Notes under the pieces: model-generated | Databases searched by the model: none | Seen by the model: the letters and a program-made list of their open reading frames with translations, nothing else | Told to the model about the DNA's origin: nothing | Assembly: GCA_016808115.1 (NCBI GenBank) | Contig: JAEQBH010001380.1 | Coordinates: forward strand, 62,001 to 126,000 | DNA from: Tetrastigma voinierianum | Taxonomy: Eukaryota > Streptophyta > Magnoliopsida > Vitales > Vitaceae | Direction: 5' to 3' | Length of the DNA: 64,000 nucleotides | Program-made: the position numbers and the translations under genes | Part shown: positions 1-10,956 of the stretch, in pieces | Position numbering within the stretch: position 1 is the stretch's first letter | Layout: the number at the start of each line of letters is the position of its first letter

Positions 1-802
1 TTAAAACCGTCTTTGCATATCGGCGTTCGGACTTCGCCTTTATATGGATCGAGATGTTCGGAACTTCATATTGCATCACATTGTGCTAAAATCAGACATT
101 CGAGCCCGTCTTACGCACGGCGTTGGACTTCTTCCTTCATTGGATGAATGTTAGGACTCCCGCCACCTTTATCCGCGTTTGCTAGCACATCACATTTCGG
201 ACGTTGGACTTCGTTTTCTATAAATAAAAGGCGTTAGAGACTTCGCCCTCTACCTTCTACATCACTTAGATAAGGGCGTTCGGGTTTAGCATTTGTGTTT
301 CCTCGTTGAGACCAGACATTGATGCCTTCACCATAGTTCAAACTCTCGAGCACTTTGATCACATGGTTTATTTCGGTTGTATTACTCTCTGCTCCCTACT
401 TGCTAAGCTTATAGGTTTGTCAGCGTGGAATTTGTTGAAATTCTTTATCCCCGGTGCACACCCAGCCGTTCCTATCACCCATGGGCCCCTCACAGATTTT
501 AGTTTGTTCGGGTTTCGATATAAGTTTCACCTTTGGGAGGACCTTAGAGAGAGCAGATGCATGTCGTAGCTTTCTTGGCCTCCCGGGTTGTTTTGTCCTT
601 TTGTTGTTTGCTTTTGATGTTTTTTTTAGAACTCCTTCTAGTTGTTTGAGTTTAATCGAGTCAGTGTTCTTTGTGGACACTTTTGGGGTCTCTTTTTATT
701 CTTCGATAGAGTTCATCTCACTTCACTCACTTTTCACACTTTCGTTTTACTTCATTGTTCATGTTCGTTACACTCATGAACTCTATCGAAGAGGGGCATA
801 TT
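1..802 (+). mobile_element. 3' untranslated end of a Tat-like LTR retrotransposon
   Basis: This stretch leads into a polypurine tract and an LTR, so I read it as the 3' internal part of an element whose body lies left of the window. A degenerate motif of the form GGCGTT(C/G)GACTTCG recurs near 21, 118, 197, 229 and 266, like the tandem arrays found in 3' regions of Tat/Ogre elements. The polypurine tract is AAGAGGGGCATATT at 789-802, directly before the LTR start TGTAGACCCC. The small ORFs at 306-807 match nothing I recognise and are probably chance. Confidence 0.6.
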
Positions 803-2507
803 TGTAGACCCCAAATTTTGAGGCTTAGGATTTTTAACGTGGGGAGGCAATCCGCGTGGGGTATTCAAAGAAAGAGAGGCCTCACTTTCACACATAAAGT
901 CCTCTCCCCTTGATTGGAAGAGGGGAAAAGGGGAAACCATAAAGGGGGCACTGCACGAAAAAGGTTGGAGACCCTAATGACCCTTGATTAAATATTTTTT
1001 TGGAGAATAAATTAAGGCATTGGTCTACATAATTTAGGCCATATTAGTTCCTTAAATTTATTTTCTTAAGGAGGCTATGGGTCTTTCCCACATTGAGTGG
1101 GAGGTCCTAAGTGGTCTCAAAGTTTAAAAGTTTGGCGAGTGCATTTTGAGAAATCTTGAGTTCGAGGGGCAATTTTGGGAGACAATTGACTTTGGAGGCA
1201 ATTTCAGCGAAGCGGTTCGGTCCGAGAATGCCGTCTACCCGGTATTTTCTGACTTTCTTTTATTCTTATTTTATATAGTTTTTTTATTTGTCTTGTATAT
1301 ATATTTTATTAGTAATTTAATTTATAGTCTTATTATTTTATTTTCCTTGTAATTATATTGTTGTTTTTTGTTTATTTAATTAAATTGGTTGTTGTTTTTT
1401 TTTTTTTAAATTCAATTTATTTTTCCTTAACATATGGACTATCATCCACCCTTAATTTAATAAAATCCCCAATTTTTTGAATTTTCATTTCTCAATTTTA
1501 AGTGTCCAAATTTCAAATTTCAAATTTCAAATTTCTCATTTTCTAAAAATTCCAAATTTTCATTTTAAAATTCAAGTCCTCAAATTTCACATTTCAATTT
1601 TTCAATGTCTCAACTTCAAATTGCAAATTCTAATTTCAAAAAATCAAGTGTCATAATTTCAAAATTCCAAGTTCCCTGTTCAATTTCCAATTTCAAATTT
1701 ACAAAATTAATTTGAAAATTATTGTCGATTTCAAATTTCCAAATCTCAATTTCCAGATTAGGTTGTCATAGTCTCAAAATTTTGAAAATTCCTAATTTCT
1801 ACCAAGTCCCAAAATCTCAAATTTCAAATTTCAACCATAAAACTTCCAAATTTTCAAACTTCAATTTCAAACCGGTTTCAAAATCTCAAACACATGGTTA
1901 ATTACGATTCAATAAAATGGAATCTTGGGGAGTTGATTTGTGTAACATAAATGGGCTTGGGTGGGGCCCGACATTTCCATTTAATAAATAATTTGACATA
2001 TGATTTATAACAAATTTACAATTGAATGTGAATAGTTTGTATTTTGTTATTCTTATTTAACATTGTTTCATTGATGGCGCTTATGACACTCTCTGCAGAT
2101 CGGGTACACATTTTTCTCATTTGACTTTGCTTGATTATTTATTTATATATGTCTTGCATGCTTTTGTATTGTTATTGCTTATCTTCGGTATTCATTAATT
2201 GATTAGTCAAAAGCCATATTTTCTTTAGTTTGTTTAGTAGAGACCCGACTTTAGGGGCTTAGAGGGGTGCTACGCTTCCATGTCGTACGCTTCGAATCGT
2301 AACGACCCGGACCCTAGACTCGGTTTTCGGACACGCCTTTTCTTATCAGGAGTCACATTTAGGGTTTTTTTCTTTCTTATTTTGTTTTTCCCTTTTAAAA
2401 TAAAAACAAAATAGTGGCGACTCAAGCGGATTTCTAAAAATGATTTTAAATAAAAGCGAGTCTAGCCTTTTTAGTGGGAAGCATAATGGCAAAATGCGGG
2501 GTTCACA
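803..2507 (+). mobile_element. LTR copy 1 (Tat-like)
   Basis: It starts TGTAGACCCC right after the polypurine tract and ends GCGGGGTTCACA, giving TG...CA ends. The block from about 830 to 1230 and the block from about 2100 to 2507 are closely matched by 2530-3010 and 3035-3442, which shows it is a repeated LTR. Copy 1 is about 780 bp longer because of an AT-rich segment between those two blocks. No TATA box stands out. It carries no gene. Confidence 0.7.
1242..2100. repeat. AT-rich segment with AATTTCA short repeats
   Basis: This segment is present in LTR copy 1 and missing from copy 2. Much of it is a degenerate array built on CAAATTT / TTTCAAA, most regular near 1505-1540 and 1815-1870. 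It could be replication slippage inside the LTR or an old insertion. I see no terminal repeats and no coding capacity. Confidence 0.6.
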
Positions 2508-2515
2508 AAATCTTA

Positions 2516-3442
2516 ATTACCCCAATTTTGGGGCTTAGGGTTTTTTAACATGGGAGCGATCCCACATTGAGAATTACAAGGGAGAGAGGTGTAGGCCGCA
2601 TTTGAGGCAAGATTTTCCTTTGTGGGAGGCAATCCCACATTGGAAAATTACAAGAAAGAGAGGCCACCCTTTCCCTATAAAAGGGGTCATCTCCCCCTTG
2701 ATTTTGAGGAGGAGGGAAAAAGGGAAACCATAGGCTTGCTCCACCAAAAAAAGGTTGGAGACCCTAATGGCCCTTGATTAAATATTTTTTTGAAGAATAA
2801 ATTAAATGTCTATATAATTTAGGCCATATTAGTTCCTTAAATTTATTTTTTTAAGGAGGCTATGTATCTTTCCCACATTGGAGTGGGAGATTAAGTGGTC
2901 TCAAGTTTAAGAATTTTGAGTGCCTTGGAATCTTGACTCGGGACTTGATTTTGAGAAGACAATCCGACTTTGGAAACGATTTATTAGACAGTTCGGTCGA
3001 GGAACTACGAGTCTACCGGCGCTAACATGCCGTCCAGTACATTTTTTCTCATATGACTTTTCTTGATTTATTTATTTATATATATGCTTTGCATGTTTTG
3101 TATTGTTATTGCTTATCTTGGTATTCATTAGTTGATTAGTCGAAAGTCATATTTTCTTTAGTTTGTTTAGTAGAGACCCGACTTTAGGGGCTTAGAGAGG
3201 TGCTACGCTTCCATCGTACCTTCCCGATAAGTAACCTGACCCCGGACCTAGACTCAGTTTTCCCAGACCTGCCTTTTCTTATCATGAGTCACATTTAGGG
3301 TTTTTCTTTTTTATTTTGTTTTCCCTTTTAAAATAAAACAAAATAAGTGGCTATTTCAGCGGATTTAAAATGGTTTTTAAATAAAAGCGAGTCTCGCCTT
3401 TTTAGTGGGATACGCATAATAGCCGAAAATGCGGGGTCCACA
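2516..3442 (+). mobile_element. LTR copy 2, directly behind copy 1
   Basis: It repeats copy 1 in the same orientation: the CCCAATTTTGGGGCTTAGGG start, the block around 2761-2890, the GAGACCCGACTTTAGGGGCT block at about 3174, and the end GCGGGGTCCACA. Only about 8 bp separates the two copies and there is no internal retrotransposon sequence between them. The first few bases of this copy are altered (TTACCCC instead of TGTAGACCCC). Confidence 0.65.
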
Positions 3443-4678
3443 GATAGGCTCTTCGAGATTGTTGCACTAGAGTCCAATATTACACAACCAAAGTGGATTT
3501 AATTTTTTTTAATTTGGAAAAATTATAATTTAAAACTTGATCAATAAAAGCTGAACTTCAATTTTAACAACAATTCTAGCATCAGAACACCAATATGAAC
3601 GTCTAATATGAACTTTTTTAAATTATAACCCGAACACCAATACTTTAAATTCTCAAGTGTTTTACTAAAGATAAAATCACATTAATTGGTACAAATTCAA
3701 AATTTCAAATTTCAATTCATTTTTTATACATTTCCAAGTAGAAGCAGCCAAACAGAAGAATCATAACAGAGCCACCGATACCTAATTGGCTGTACCCAAC
3801 TATATCCTTGAAATTCAAAGCAATACGAACCTACTCTCCATTTGGTTACTAGAAAAATAAGAAAAAACAAAACAAAAGTTTTGAGAGACATAATTTTCTT
3901 TGCATTTCCCCCCTTCAAAACAAATCTCAATAGGGCATTAACCCTCACCACCTTTTTGCAATTTTCATTCGATAATGAACTATGATGAACCAGTGAGATG
4001 ATAGAGCATGAAAAATCGAGAGAGGAGATGAGGGAGAATGGGGGTTGTCGTCGAGTTCGTTTTAGAGGAAGAAACCCTAATCTCAATCATGAAACGACAT
4101 TGTTTCATGTTTGACGTGGTCAAGTCTTCGTATAGTTAGGGCTTGATTGTCATTGGGTGTACATGTTGGATGCCAATTGAGCAACCTCGAGGTTCATATT
4201 ACGGTTTTGGATATCAGAAGTTGCCAAATGTTAACAAATTGGATTATATCATTTAAAAGAGTTTTGTCTGTGATTTAAATATAAAATGTGACTCATGTTT
4301 TAAATTGTAATTTTGTCATACTAAAAAATTTAAATCAACTTTGGTTGTGTCATGTTGGATGCTAGCTAAACAACATTGAGGTTCAGATTTTGCTTTAAGA
4401 TATTCGAGACTAAAACTGGAATTAAAATAAATTTTCCTATATTTAAAAATAATTTTTTTTTGTTCACAATTTAACTACAAAATTTATGAAAGTTTAGGTT
4501 TTAAATTTTAAATTTTTCAAAAAATAAAATAATAAGTACAAAACTTAATTTCAACCAAGGAAGATAAAGGGTTAGAAATGCATAATTGCCAATATTAAGA
4601 CTTGCAAGCCATGAAAAGTCTAGCCTAGGGAGTGATGAGCAACTCATAGACTAGTAACAAATGTTATGAAATAGGATT
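3443..4678. other. AT-rich spacer, no gene seen
   Basis: I see no recognisable gene. The longest frame, on the minus strand at 3724-4086 (120 codons), has no family motif and lies in simple AT-rich sequence. I treat it as chance. Confidence 0.55.
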
Positions 4679-4867
4679 GAGTTCAGTTATAAAAAGCCCG
4701 TTCTCATATGAGAAAGAGTTTTACATCGTTAAATATTGATTTTATTTTTTGAGATATGTGTTTTCTCAGACAAAATTTTAATCTACATAAATCTCAAGAG
4801 ATAAAATCACTATTTAAAGGTGTAAAATTCGTTTTCATACAAAAACGAGTTTTTTATAGCTGAACCC
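4679..4867. mobile_element. Foldback MITE, about 189 bp
   Basis: The left end GAGTTCAGTTATAAAAA pairs with the reverse complement of the right end, GGGTTCAGCTATAAAAA. Complementarity continues inward for about 88 bases on each side, leaving a short centre, so the whole element can fold into one hairpin. The flanks are ATAGGATT (4671-4678) and ATAAGATT (4870-4877), an imperfect 8-bp target duplication with two extra bases on the right. An 8-bp duplication suggests a hAT-type parent, but the terminal bases do not settle the superfamily. It is non-coding. Confidence 0.75.
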
Positions 4868-5629
4868 AGATAAGATTCAGACCAAGCAATCATAACGAAG
4901 TTTGAAATAAATGCAATTGAATTTACAAAGAAATTCGGAATTCAAAATGTAGGTAAGTCATATGTAATTTCAAAGTTTAATAAATCAAAATTCCAATGAT
5001 TCAAATAATGCATAAATTAAATTTGAAATGAAGAACTGATGGTCATTTAAAAACAATCATATAAAATAATATGAACGTTTCTAAATGATTCTATAATACA
5101 ACAATGAATCTCCTAATTCTTGATGTAACCAACGGCGTAACAATGATAGGTTTTAATTGAAAAAAAGTTTTAATTTAAAAGAAGCTAAATTTTGTTATCA
5201 AAATGATTCAATACGTGAAATTCCCTTGTTTTATAAAAATATGATAAAAAATATAATAAAAGTATAATTTGTTGCTTAAGTAAAACAATTGCGATTAATT
5301 ATTGCAATCAAAGATTAAAGTGAAAATTAATCACTTTAATAAAGAAAAATAAAAAGACGATAAATTTACATAAATAAATTTGGAGAGAGAAATGGAGAAA
5401 ATGAAGTTTTTTTCATGTCTATTCACTTTTTGCATTACAACTTTTTAGTATTCTATTTTTGTGGAGACCGGAACTTGATCATTTCCCTATATCCATCACT
5501 CTTAAAGACAATTAATATTTACTTTATAAAGATGACCAACATAACTTTTGTAAATTGGTTGTCATTGCATATTTCCTTATAACATCAGTAGATTATGGAC
5601 TAGTAACTCATTAGTGGATTAATTTTAAG
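4868..5629. other. AT-rich spacer, no gene seen
   Basis: Simple AT-rich sequence with no ORF, repeat array or motif that I can support. Confidence 0.5.
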
Positions 5630-6190
5630 TGTGAGTGCGTAGTAGGTACAAACCAGCTATTTAATAGGCTAACGTCCGCGTGGGCCCTCAGCCTAGCCGC
5701 GTCATGTGACCCAAGCCGGGTGCCTTTTTATTGAAACCATGCGGGGCCAACTGGGGCGGGAAACTTTTAAACCACTGTGTAGTGGGATCAGGAGTCCCCG
5801 GTTGGCCATCCTACTGCATATGGAAAGTTCGTTATGGATAATACAAAAAAGATATTTATCCACGGATCTCCCAGTATTAAAATCTAATACGTCTCAAGAT
5901 CATAAATCCTTAATAAGGGAGAATTAGTCCTTGATAAGGAAAGAGAGATCTTATCACCAAAATTACGAGATTATCTTTCCTATAATGAAGGAGAAATTCG
6001 AGTATAAAGTGAAAACTTCCCACAAGGGAAAGGTATGCAATTCCAACCACGCAAACTCCCTTCTTTCTCTTCTTCACCCTTTTTGCTAGCAATCATCGGA
6101 GGCGGTGACACATCGTGGCGGTCCCCATAGCTGCGAGGTTTATATTGCGCGCTAATACCGAAGGTTAAACCTTGATCCAGTAACGCGACA
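5630..6190 (+). mobile_element. 5' LTR of Tat-A
   Basis: It runs from TGTGAGTGCG to TAACGCGACA. The part from about 5819 to 6010 matches 18750-18940 almost base for base with small gaps: GTTATGGATAATACAAAA, ATAAATCCTTAATAAG, TTACGAGATTATCTTTCC. That pairing defines the two LTRs. The end GATCCAG...CGACA aligns with GATCCAG...ACTACA of the 3' LTR. Confidence 0.8.
6003..6009 (+). promoter_or_regulatory. LTR TATA-like box
   Basis: TATAAAG followed by TGAA is kept at the matching place in the 3' LTR (18930-18936). Its position within the best-conserved LTR block fits the U3 promoter. Confidence 0.5.
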
Positions 6191-6210
6191 ATTGGCGTCG
6201 TTTATGGGAA
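6191..6210 (+). promoter_or_regulatory. Primer-binding-site-like sequence
   Basis: ATTGGCGTCGTTTATGGGAA directly follows the LTR end CGACA. It resembles the ATTGGCGCCGTCTGTGGGA junction common in plant Tat/Athila-type elements, with several changes. I cannot assign the priming tRNA with certainty. Confidence 0.65.
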
Positions 6211-6329
6211 TCGAACAAAAAGTCTCATCGGCGGCGTCACGAGGGCACAGTTCAGCTGACTATCCGGTAGCCCATACGTCACCGATAACTTTGGCGGTTC
6301 CCCTCGACATGGAGTCGTCCTACCGCAGT

Positions 6330-7800
6330 TGCAATGACTAACAACCCGGTGATCCAATCACTTGAAGATCATTTCTTCATTGGCGTCAAGACATGGAGAA
6401 GAAACAGGAGGAGTAGGTAAGACAGATGAGGGAATTACAGGATCACATTGAACATCTGTAGCGTCAAAACGATCGTTTGCAAGCCCAGGTATAAAAAAGG
6501 CACGATCTTGGAGAAAAAGACGTGCAAGATAGCAGCCAAGCAAGGCACCATACCGCCCGTAATAAAGGAAAGGAACCTATCGTCCTTGACAAAGTATATA
6601 CCCTAGCGGACGATGAGTTGTCCTCAGGTAGCTCACTAGACCTCACCTCAGCAAAAAGTAGTAGGGACTACATGCTAGAGACGCTCTCATCTGCGTTCGT
6701 GACGGCGTGGTGGCACATTCCGCGAGGCCCGAGAAAGCAGGCCCGAGGTAGAACCAGCCAAATGAGTGCAGGAAACTGGCGTCTGCCGTACCCGCGGGCA
6801 CGTAATGCCGCCCATGCCGCCAGTGTACCCCGCCTTTGGTACATGACCTACGCTCTACATACTGGCTGTAGCAGCAATTTGAAGTCCCGACGACACGCTT
6901 TCTTCTCCCCTAGGGCAACACATCCTCAATTACGAGCCACCCCGAGGGTTCGTCATGCTAATCTTCGTTATGTTCGATGGTTCTAACGACCCTTATGATC
7001 ACATGCTCCATTACAACCAAGCAATGACTTTGAACGCTGGCAATGACCATCTATTATGCAAAGTCTGTTTGGCCGACCTCGAGGGCACAGTTCCGCAAGC
7101 TCGAGCGTAATTGTCATCAAGTTCAGCGTGAGCTTTGGGCCAGTATTTGTCCTCAGTATCTTTGTTCGATTAGAGCATAAGAAATATTAATTTATTTGCA
7201 AACTATTATAAAAGTGAAGGGAGAAAACCATAAAGGACTTCACGGGAGGTTCGGGCGGCGAATCCGGCAAGTAGAGATTTGGCATGGGTATTAGTCATGA
7301 ACTTGGGGAAGAAGATTCGCGCCATCCACCCCTTTCTTCCACTCACTGTCTTTAAACCCGTCGGCTATAATGGAATAATTATACAGGCGGGCAGATAGAT
7401 ATTCAACGTTGGAAGATAACATCCGCTCAGCAACTCAAACTGTCATGATTACAAGCAAGCCGACTGGAAGCAGTAAGCCGAAGGGGAAGAAGCCGCTTGA
7501 GCCTAGGAAGATCAGAGCAAAAACTGGAAGTGATCTCGAGATCAGTCACAAAAAAGAGGGAGCCCTAACAATTCACTCCCCTGAACATCACATACTTGAG
7601 AGAATTTGCTACCCCTCATTACGACTTGCAGTTTCAAATAGCCGGCCTGATCGGATGGACCCTTCTCAAAGAAACGGGCGTCAGTGCGATGCGATTATCC
7701 CGAGGAGATCGCAGGCGTGATACTAACGGTGCGAGAAGTCGAAATTCATGGTGGAAAGACTAATTAAGAGGGGCACCTTAGAAGATATGTCAAGAGTTGA
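6330..7800 (+). pseudogene. Tat-A gag remnant
   Basis: Translated in shifting frames, the section at about 6900-7170 reads like the capsid domain of plant Ty3 gag (retrotrans_gag). It contains FDGSNDPYDHMLHYNQAM and then a degraded form of the following LEG...W and FSELWAS...YL motifs. In the family this domain forms the virus-like particle. The part around 7409-7720 is lysine- and proline-rich, like the linker after capsid, and 7640-7800 resembles the degraded nucleocapsid side, but I cannot see intact zinc-knuckle cysteines. Stops near 6410, 6600, 6985 and elsewhere break it, and no single frame covers the domain. The ATG near 6332 (MTNNPVIQSLEDHF) is the likely original start. Confidence 0.7.
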
Positions 7801-7989
7801 TCGCGAAGCGAGATCTATGTCTACGGCCAGGACGAATTACGGTCCCGGTGCAAGCGAGTACGCTGAATCGAGGCCAGGCCATAAACTATATGCTAGGGGG
7901 CCAGTTTGGCGGCCCGGTACCCGATAAGAGTGCAAGCGAAAGTCTTACGAGGAAGCGGCCGGTCGAGCCGGAATTAAGCGTTGTCCACA

Positions 7990-8368
7990 TAGGGGTAGTC
8001 GGGAAGAGACCAAGCCGATAGATGGCTCTATATCCTTTCCCTTAGTAAACCGAACAGGGTCATTGTGCCCTATTATGATGTACTTGTATTCACCCTTTGT
8101 ATTAGCGGTTTTGATGTGCATAGGGTGCTGGTAGATCCTGGCAACGCGATAAGACTTATTGCAGCTACCCGCGTTCAACTAGATGAAGCTTTCCTCACGA
8201 ATGTTGAACTCAGCCTAACGAGTCCTCTCTAGTTTCAACGGCGCAACAACCACGACACTAGGAGACATCACACTTCCTGTAGAAGCAGGGCTAGTCACCT
8301 AGCAGGTTTTGTTATCAGTCGTCCAAGACCTAGGGCCTTACAATTTCATAGTAGGTAGGACACATCAC
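7990..8368 (+). pseudogene. Tat-A aspartic protease remnant
   Basis: The frame through 8050-8180 reads VPYYDVLVFTLCISGFDVHR and then VLVDPGNA. This matches the plant Tat protease, whose catalytic aspartate sits in LVDPGSS; here the Asp is kept and the next residues have drifted. A second block at about 8230-8365 (FNGATTTTLGDITLPVEAG, then VVQDLGPYNFIVGR) matches the C-terminal half of the fold. In an active element this enzyme cuts the Gag-Pol polyprotein. The reading frame is shifted between the blocks. Only about 70 bp separate this from RT motifs. Confidence 0.75.
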
Positions 8369-8399
8369 GCTCGATGAAGGCGTCCGCAGCCAATTACCT

Positions 8400-9211
8400 T
8401 GGCTTTGTCACGGGCTTGACCTTCATTGCCCATGGGCTATCTTGCTACAATGTGATGCCTTTTGGTTTGAACGCTAGAAGCGACCTATCGGGCGGTGATA
8501 AGATGTTCGACCACTAATGGGCAAGACATTTGGAAGTATATTGTGATATACTTGTCCAAAATCAAGAAACGCCCAGATCATACAACGCACTTACAAGAAA
8601 CTTTTTAGCTGCTGCTTGCGTGGCTTGGTATGAAACTCGATCCCACACAAAGTGTGCGTTAGGTTGGTGGATAAGTTTGCAGGCTTTATGGTAACCTGAG
8701 GGGATTGAGGCTAGATCTGTTCCCCGGCTCAGAGTACGTTATGGGAATCTGGGGCTCTGCAGCCCCGGAAAGGAGTGCATGGCCCGGCTAGTCGGTTAGC
8801 GGTTCTAGGGCGATTCATCTCTCGTTTTATAGACTGATTGAAGCCGTTCTTTAGCACTATAAAAGGGGCCAAACAGACCTGCTGGAATGGAATGAGACCA
8901 AGCCTTCATGACAATCAAGTAGTATCTCATAAACATGATTACAGTGGCCGGCGGGTGAGACGTTGTATCTTTACATAGTTGTTTCTAATGTTTAAGTAAG
9001 TGTAGCTTTATTCAAAGAAGATGAATACTTGAAGTAGAGGCCTATATTCTTTGTAACCAAGTCCCTGTTCGAGGCAGAAACATGATACACCCGTCTTGAG
9101 CAGGCAGCACTAGCTCTTAGGGTAGTTGTTAAAACCGTCCACTGCTTTGGCGCATACATCAGCTATACTCACAGCCTCCCTTTGAAGCGTATACATAGCC
9201 GATGCATCCGG
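8400..9211 (+). pseudogene. Tat-A reverse transcriptase (C-terminal half) and first RNase H, broken
   Basis: CYNVMPFGLNA (8440-8475) is the RT block that precedes the catalytic YxDD box. The box itself is decayed near 8530-8560 (VYCDIL in one frame, where YIDDML is usual). DHTTHLQE and KLDP follow at about 8575-8650, then the connection region with GFMVT and RGIEA-like text near 8680-8715. RNase H appears at 9000-9200 with RPIFFVTKSL, AETRYTRLEQAALAL and FGAYISYTH, and it stops abruptly at DASG-like codons (9201-9211), where a foreign LTR begins. The N-terminal half of RT, with the first catalytic Asp, is missing. In the family this protein copies the RNA genome into cDNA and removes the RNA strand. 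Many stops are present. Confidence 0.8.
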
Positions 9212-9439
9212 TGTGACACCCCCGAATCTAGGGTCATGTTGCAGTATTTTTAACGGTGTCCATGAGCGGTGTCGAAGTGAGCAGTGCTAAAGAATAGTAG
9301 CTCAAGCGATTACTGTACAATGTAGTGTGCTGCTGGAGAGCTACGTCGCGGCAGCTCGCACTAGGCGTAGCATGGTCGGCTCGTCGCGTGCCCCAGGCCG
9401 ATCCGGTCCCACCTTATTTGGGCCTCTTGTGGCTTCTTC

Positions 9440-10180
9440 ATAGCGTGCATCATGCACGCTCTGTCGCCACGTGCCTCGGCCGTGCACTGTCGCGACATAA
9501 GCCCCATGTCGCGACATGGGAAACCCCATATTTCGGGATTCTCTATCGCGATAGAAAGCCTTGAGAAGTGCGTCGTGACGGGATTCTGTCGCGGCGGAAC
9601 AACGTAGGAGTACGTAGCGACGAGAGGAGGATCTCTGTCAGCGATAGAACTCATCTGTCACACGAGCGATCGGGCTGTCGTCGCGCGTCGGCGCCATGTT
9701 GTATAGGTAGGCACGCCACGTAGGTCGCAGCAAAAAAAAAAAACATCATGTCGCAGCGCCCACCCTTGGAGATTTTTTAGCCATGGCGGGAACATCCCAC
9801 CCGCCAGGGGAAAACTCTGTTGCGACATAAGGAGACCCTTGTCGTGACCCAATACTAGCCCAGCCCCAAACCTTGTCATTGACAGATTCTGTCATTGTGC
9901 GGGGCGAAAAATCTCTATCGCGGCGAAAGCCTGCATTAGGCCTAAACTTCCTCGGTTGGCATGGGAACGATGTTGCGACATGGAGATCCACAGTAGCAAC
10001 ATAGAGCAAAGAGCTTTGTCACTCGTGTGCGTTCTTGTTTGTCGGCGCACCTAGGCTAGGTCGTGCGCCTAACTTTGAGAACCACATTGCGATCACCGGA
10101 AGACCCTGTCATGACACAGGGCTAGAGAAACCCTGTCACGACAAAAATTTCTCTGTCGCGATAGAGGACCCAAAATTGGC
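9440..10180. repeat. TGTCGCGACA-type palindromic repeat cluster
   Basis: The motif (C/T)TGTCGCGACA and mutated forms recur many times, for example 9489-9498, 9506-9517, near 9548, 9586, 9826, 9913, 9972, 10110, 10137 and 10157. At 9503-9520 it extends into the 18-bp perfect palindrome CCCATGTCGCGACATGGG. Many mismatches are C-to-T or G-to-A at CpG, as expected from methylation decay. A further copy lies near 11281. The array is specific to this LTR copy among those in the window. Confidence 0.7.
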
Positions 10181-10764
10181 AGTATCTCTCTCTGGTCCTC
10201 CTGCACCTCCAGTTTTCCCTTTTTATTTCCTTTCAATACACCTAATCTCAACACACAACAACCTTTTTATTATAAAAGCAATAGGAAACCTATAAAACTT
10301 GCCAAAACGTATTCATCATACAAAATGAGTTTAATTACAACTCTTTTCTTCTTATGTATATAGAAACTGGGTTTTCTACTCAAATTTACAAAATACAAGG
10401 CAGCGAATACGGATTTTTTTTTTTTACCCTTATGGTCTTGGATCGTTCCATCCAGGAGTGCATCTCTAATGCACGAAAATATTTTCCCACGACGGGGTGA
10501 CAATGCCCGGTGAAGTTTTCCCTCTGAGGCTCTCCTTACAAAATGCACATATAATGACAAACACACACATTTAAGTAAAATTATGCACATTCCTACTTGA
10601 ATGTCTCTATGCGTCATGCCTCATGCCTCGAGTCCTCACCAACTCCCTCACACATGCACTCACCATGTATGAAAAAAAAAGCTGACGACAAAATATTTTT
10701 TGTTTCGAAAACTCATTAATTGACACAAACGATATGATTTAATTAAATATTCTCGAATAATTCC

Positions 10765-10956
10765 GTTGGACAAGCCTCTAATATGATTTTTTAGACAACC
10801 CTCAGATACAATTCATTGGACAACCTCCGATATAATTCATTGGGCGTTGATTGTTGTTAGACAACCTCAGTGTGAGGGTCTATTGGATAACCTCCGATAT
10901 AATTTATTAGACAACCCTCCGATTTAGTTCATTGGACAACCCTCCGATGTGGTCTA
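10765..10956. repeat. Minisatellite of about 25-bp units
   Basis: About eight degenerate units of the form TTGGACAACCCTCCGATATAATTCA follow each other. In related LTR copies the equivalent place (27736-27760 and 40547-40575, GGAGGGTTGTTCAATGGG) holds only one unit, so the array expanded in this copy. Confidence 0.75.

Noticed and set aside
454..807. 117-codon hydrophobic ORF near the left edge
   Set aside because: It crosses the polypurine tract into the LTR and has no recognisable motif. Membrane-like text here follows from T-rich DNA.
3724..4086. 120-codon minus-strand ORF as a possible gene
   Set aside because: There is no family motif, the surroundings are simple AT-rich sequence, and no neighbouring exon or promoter is evident.
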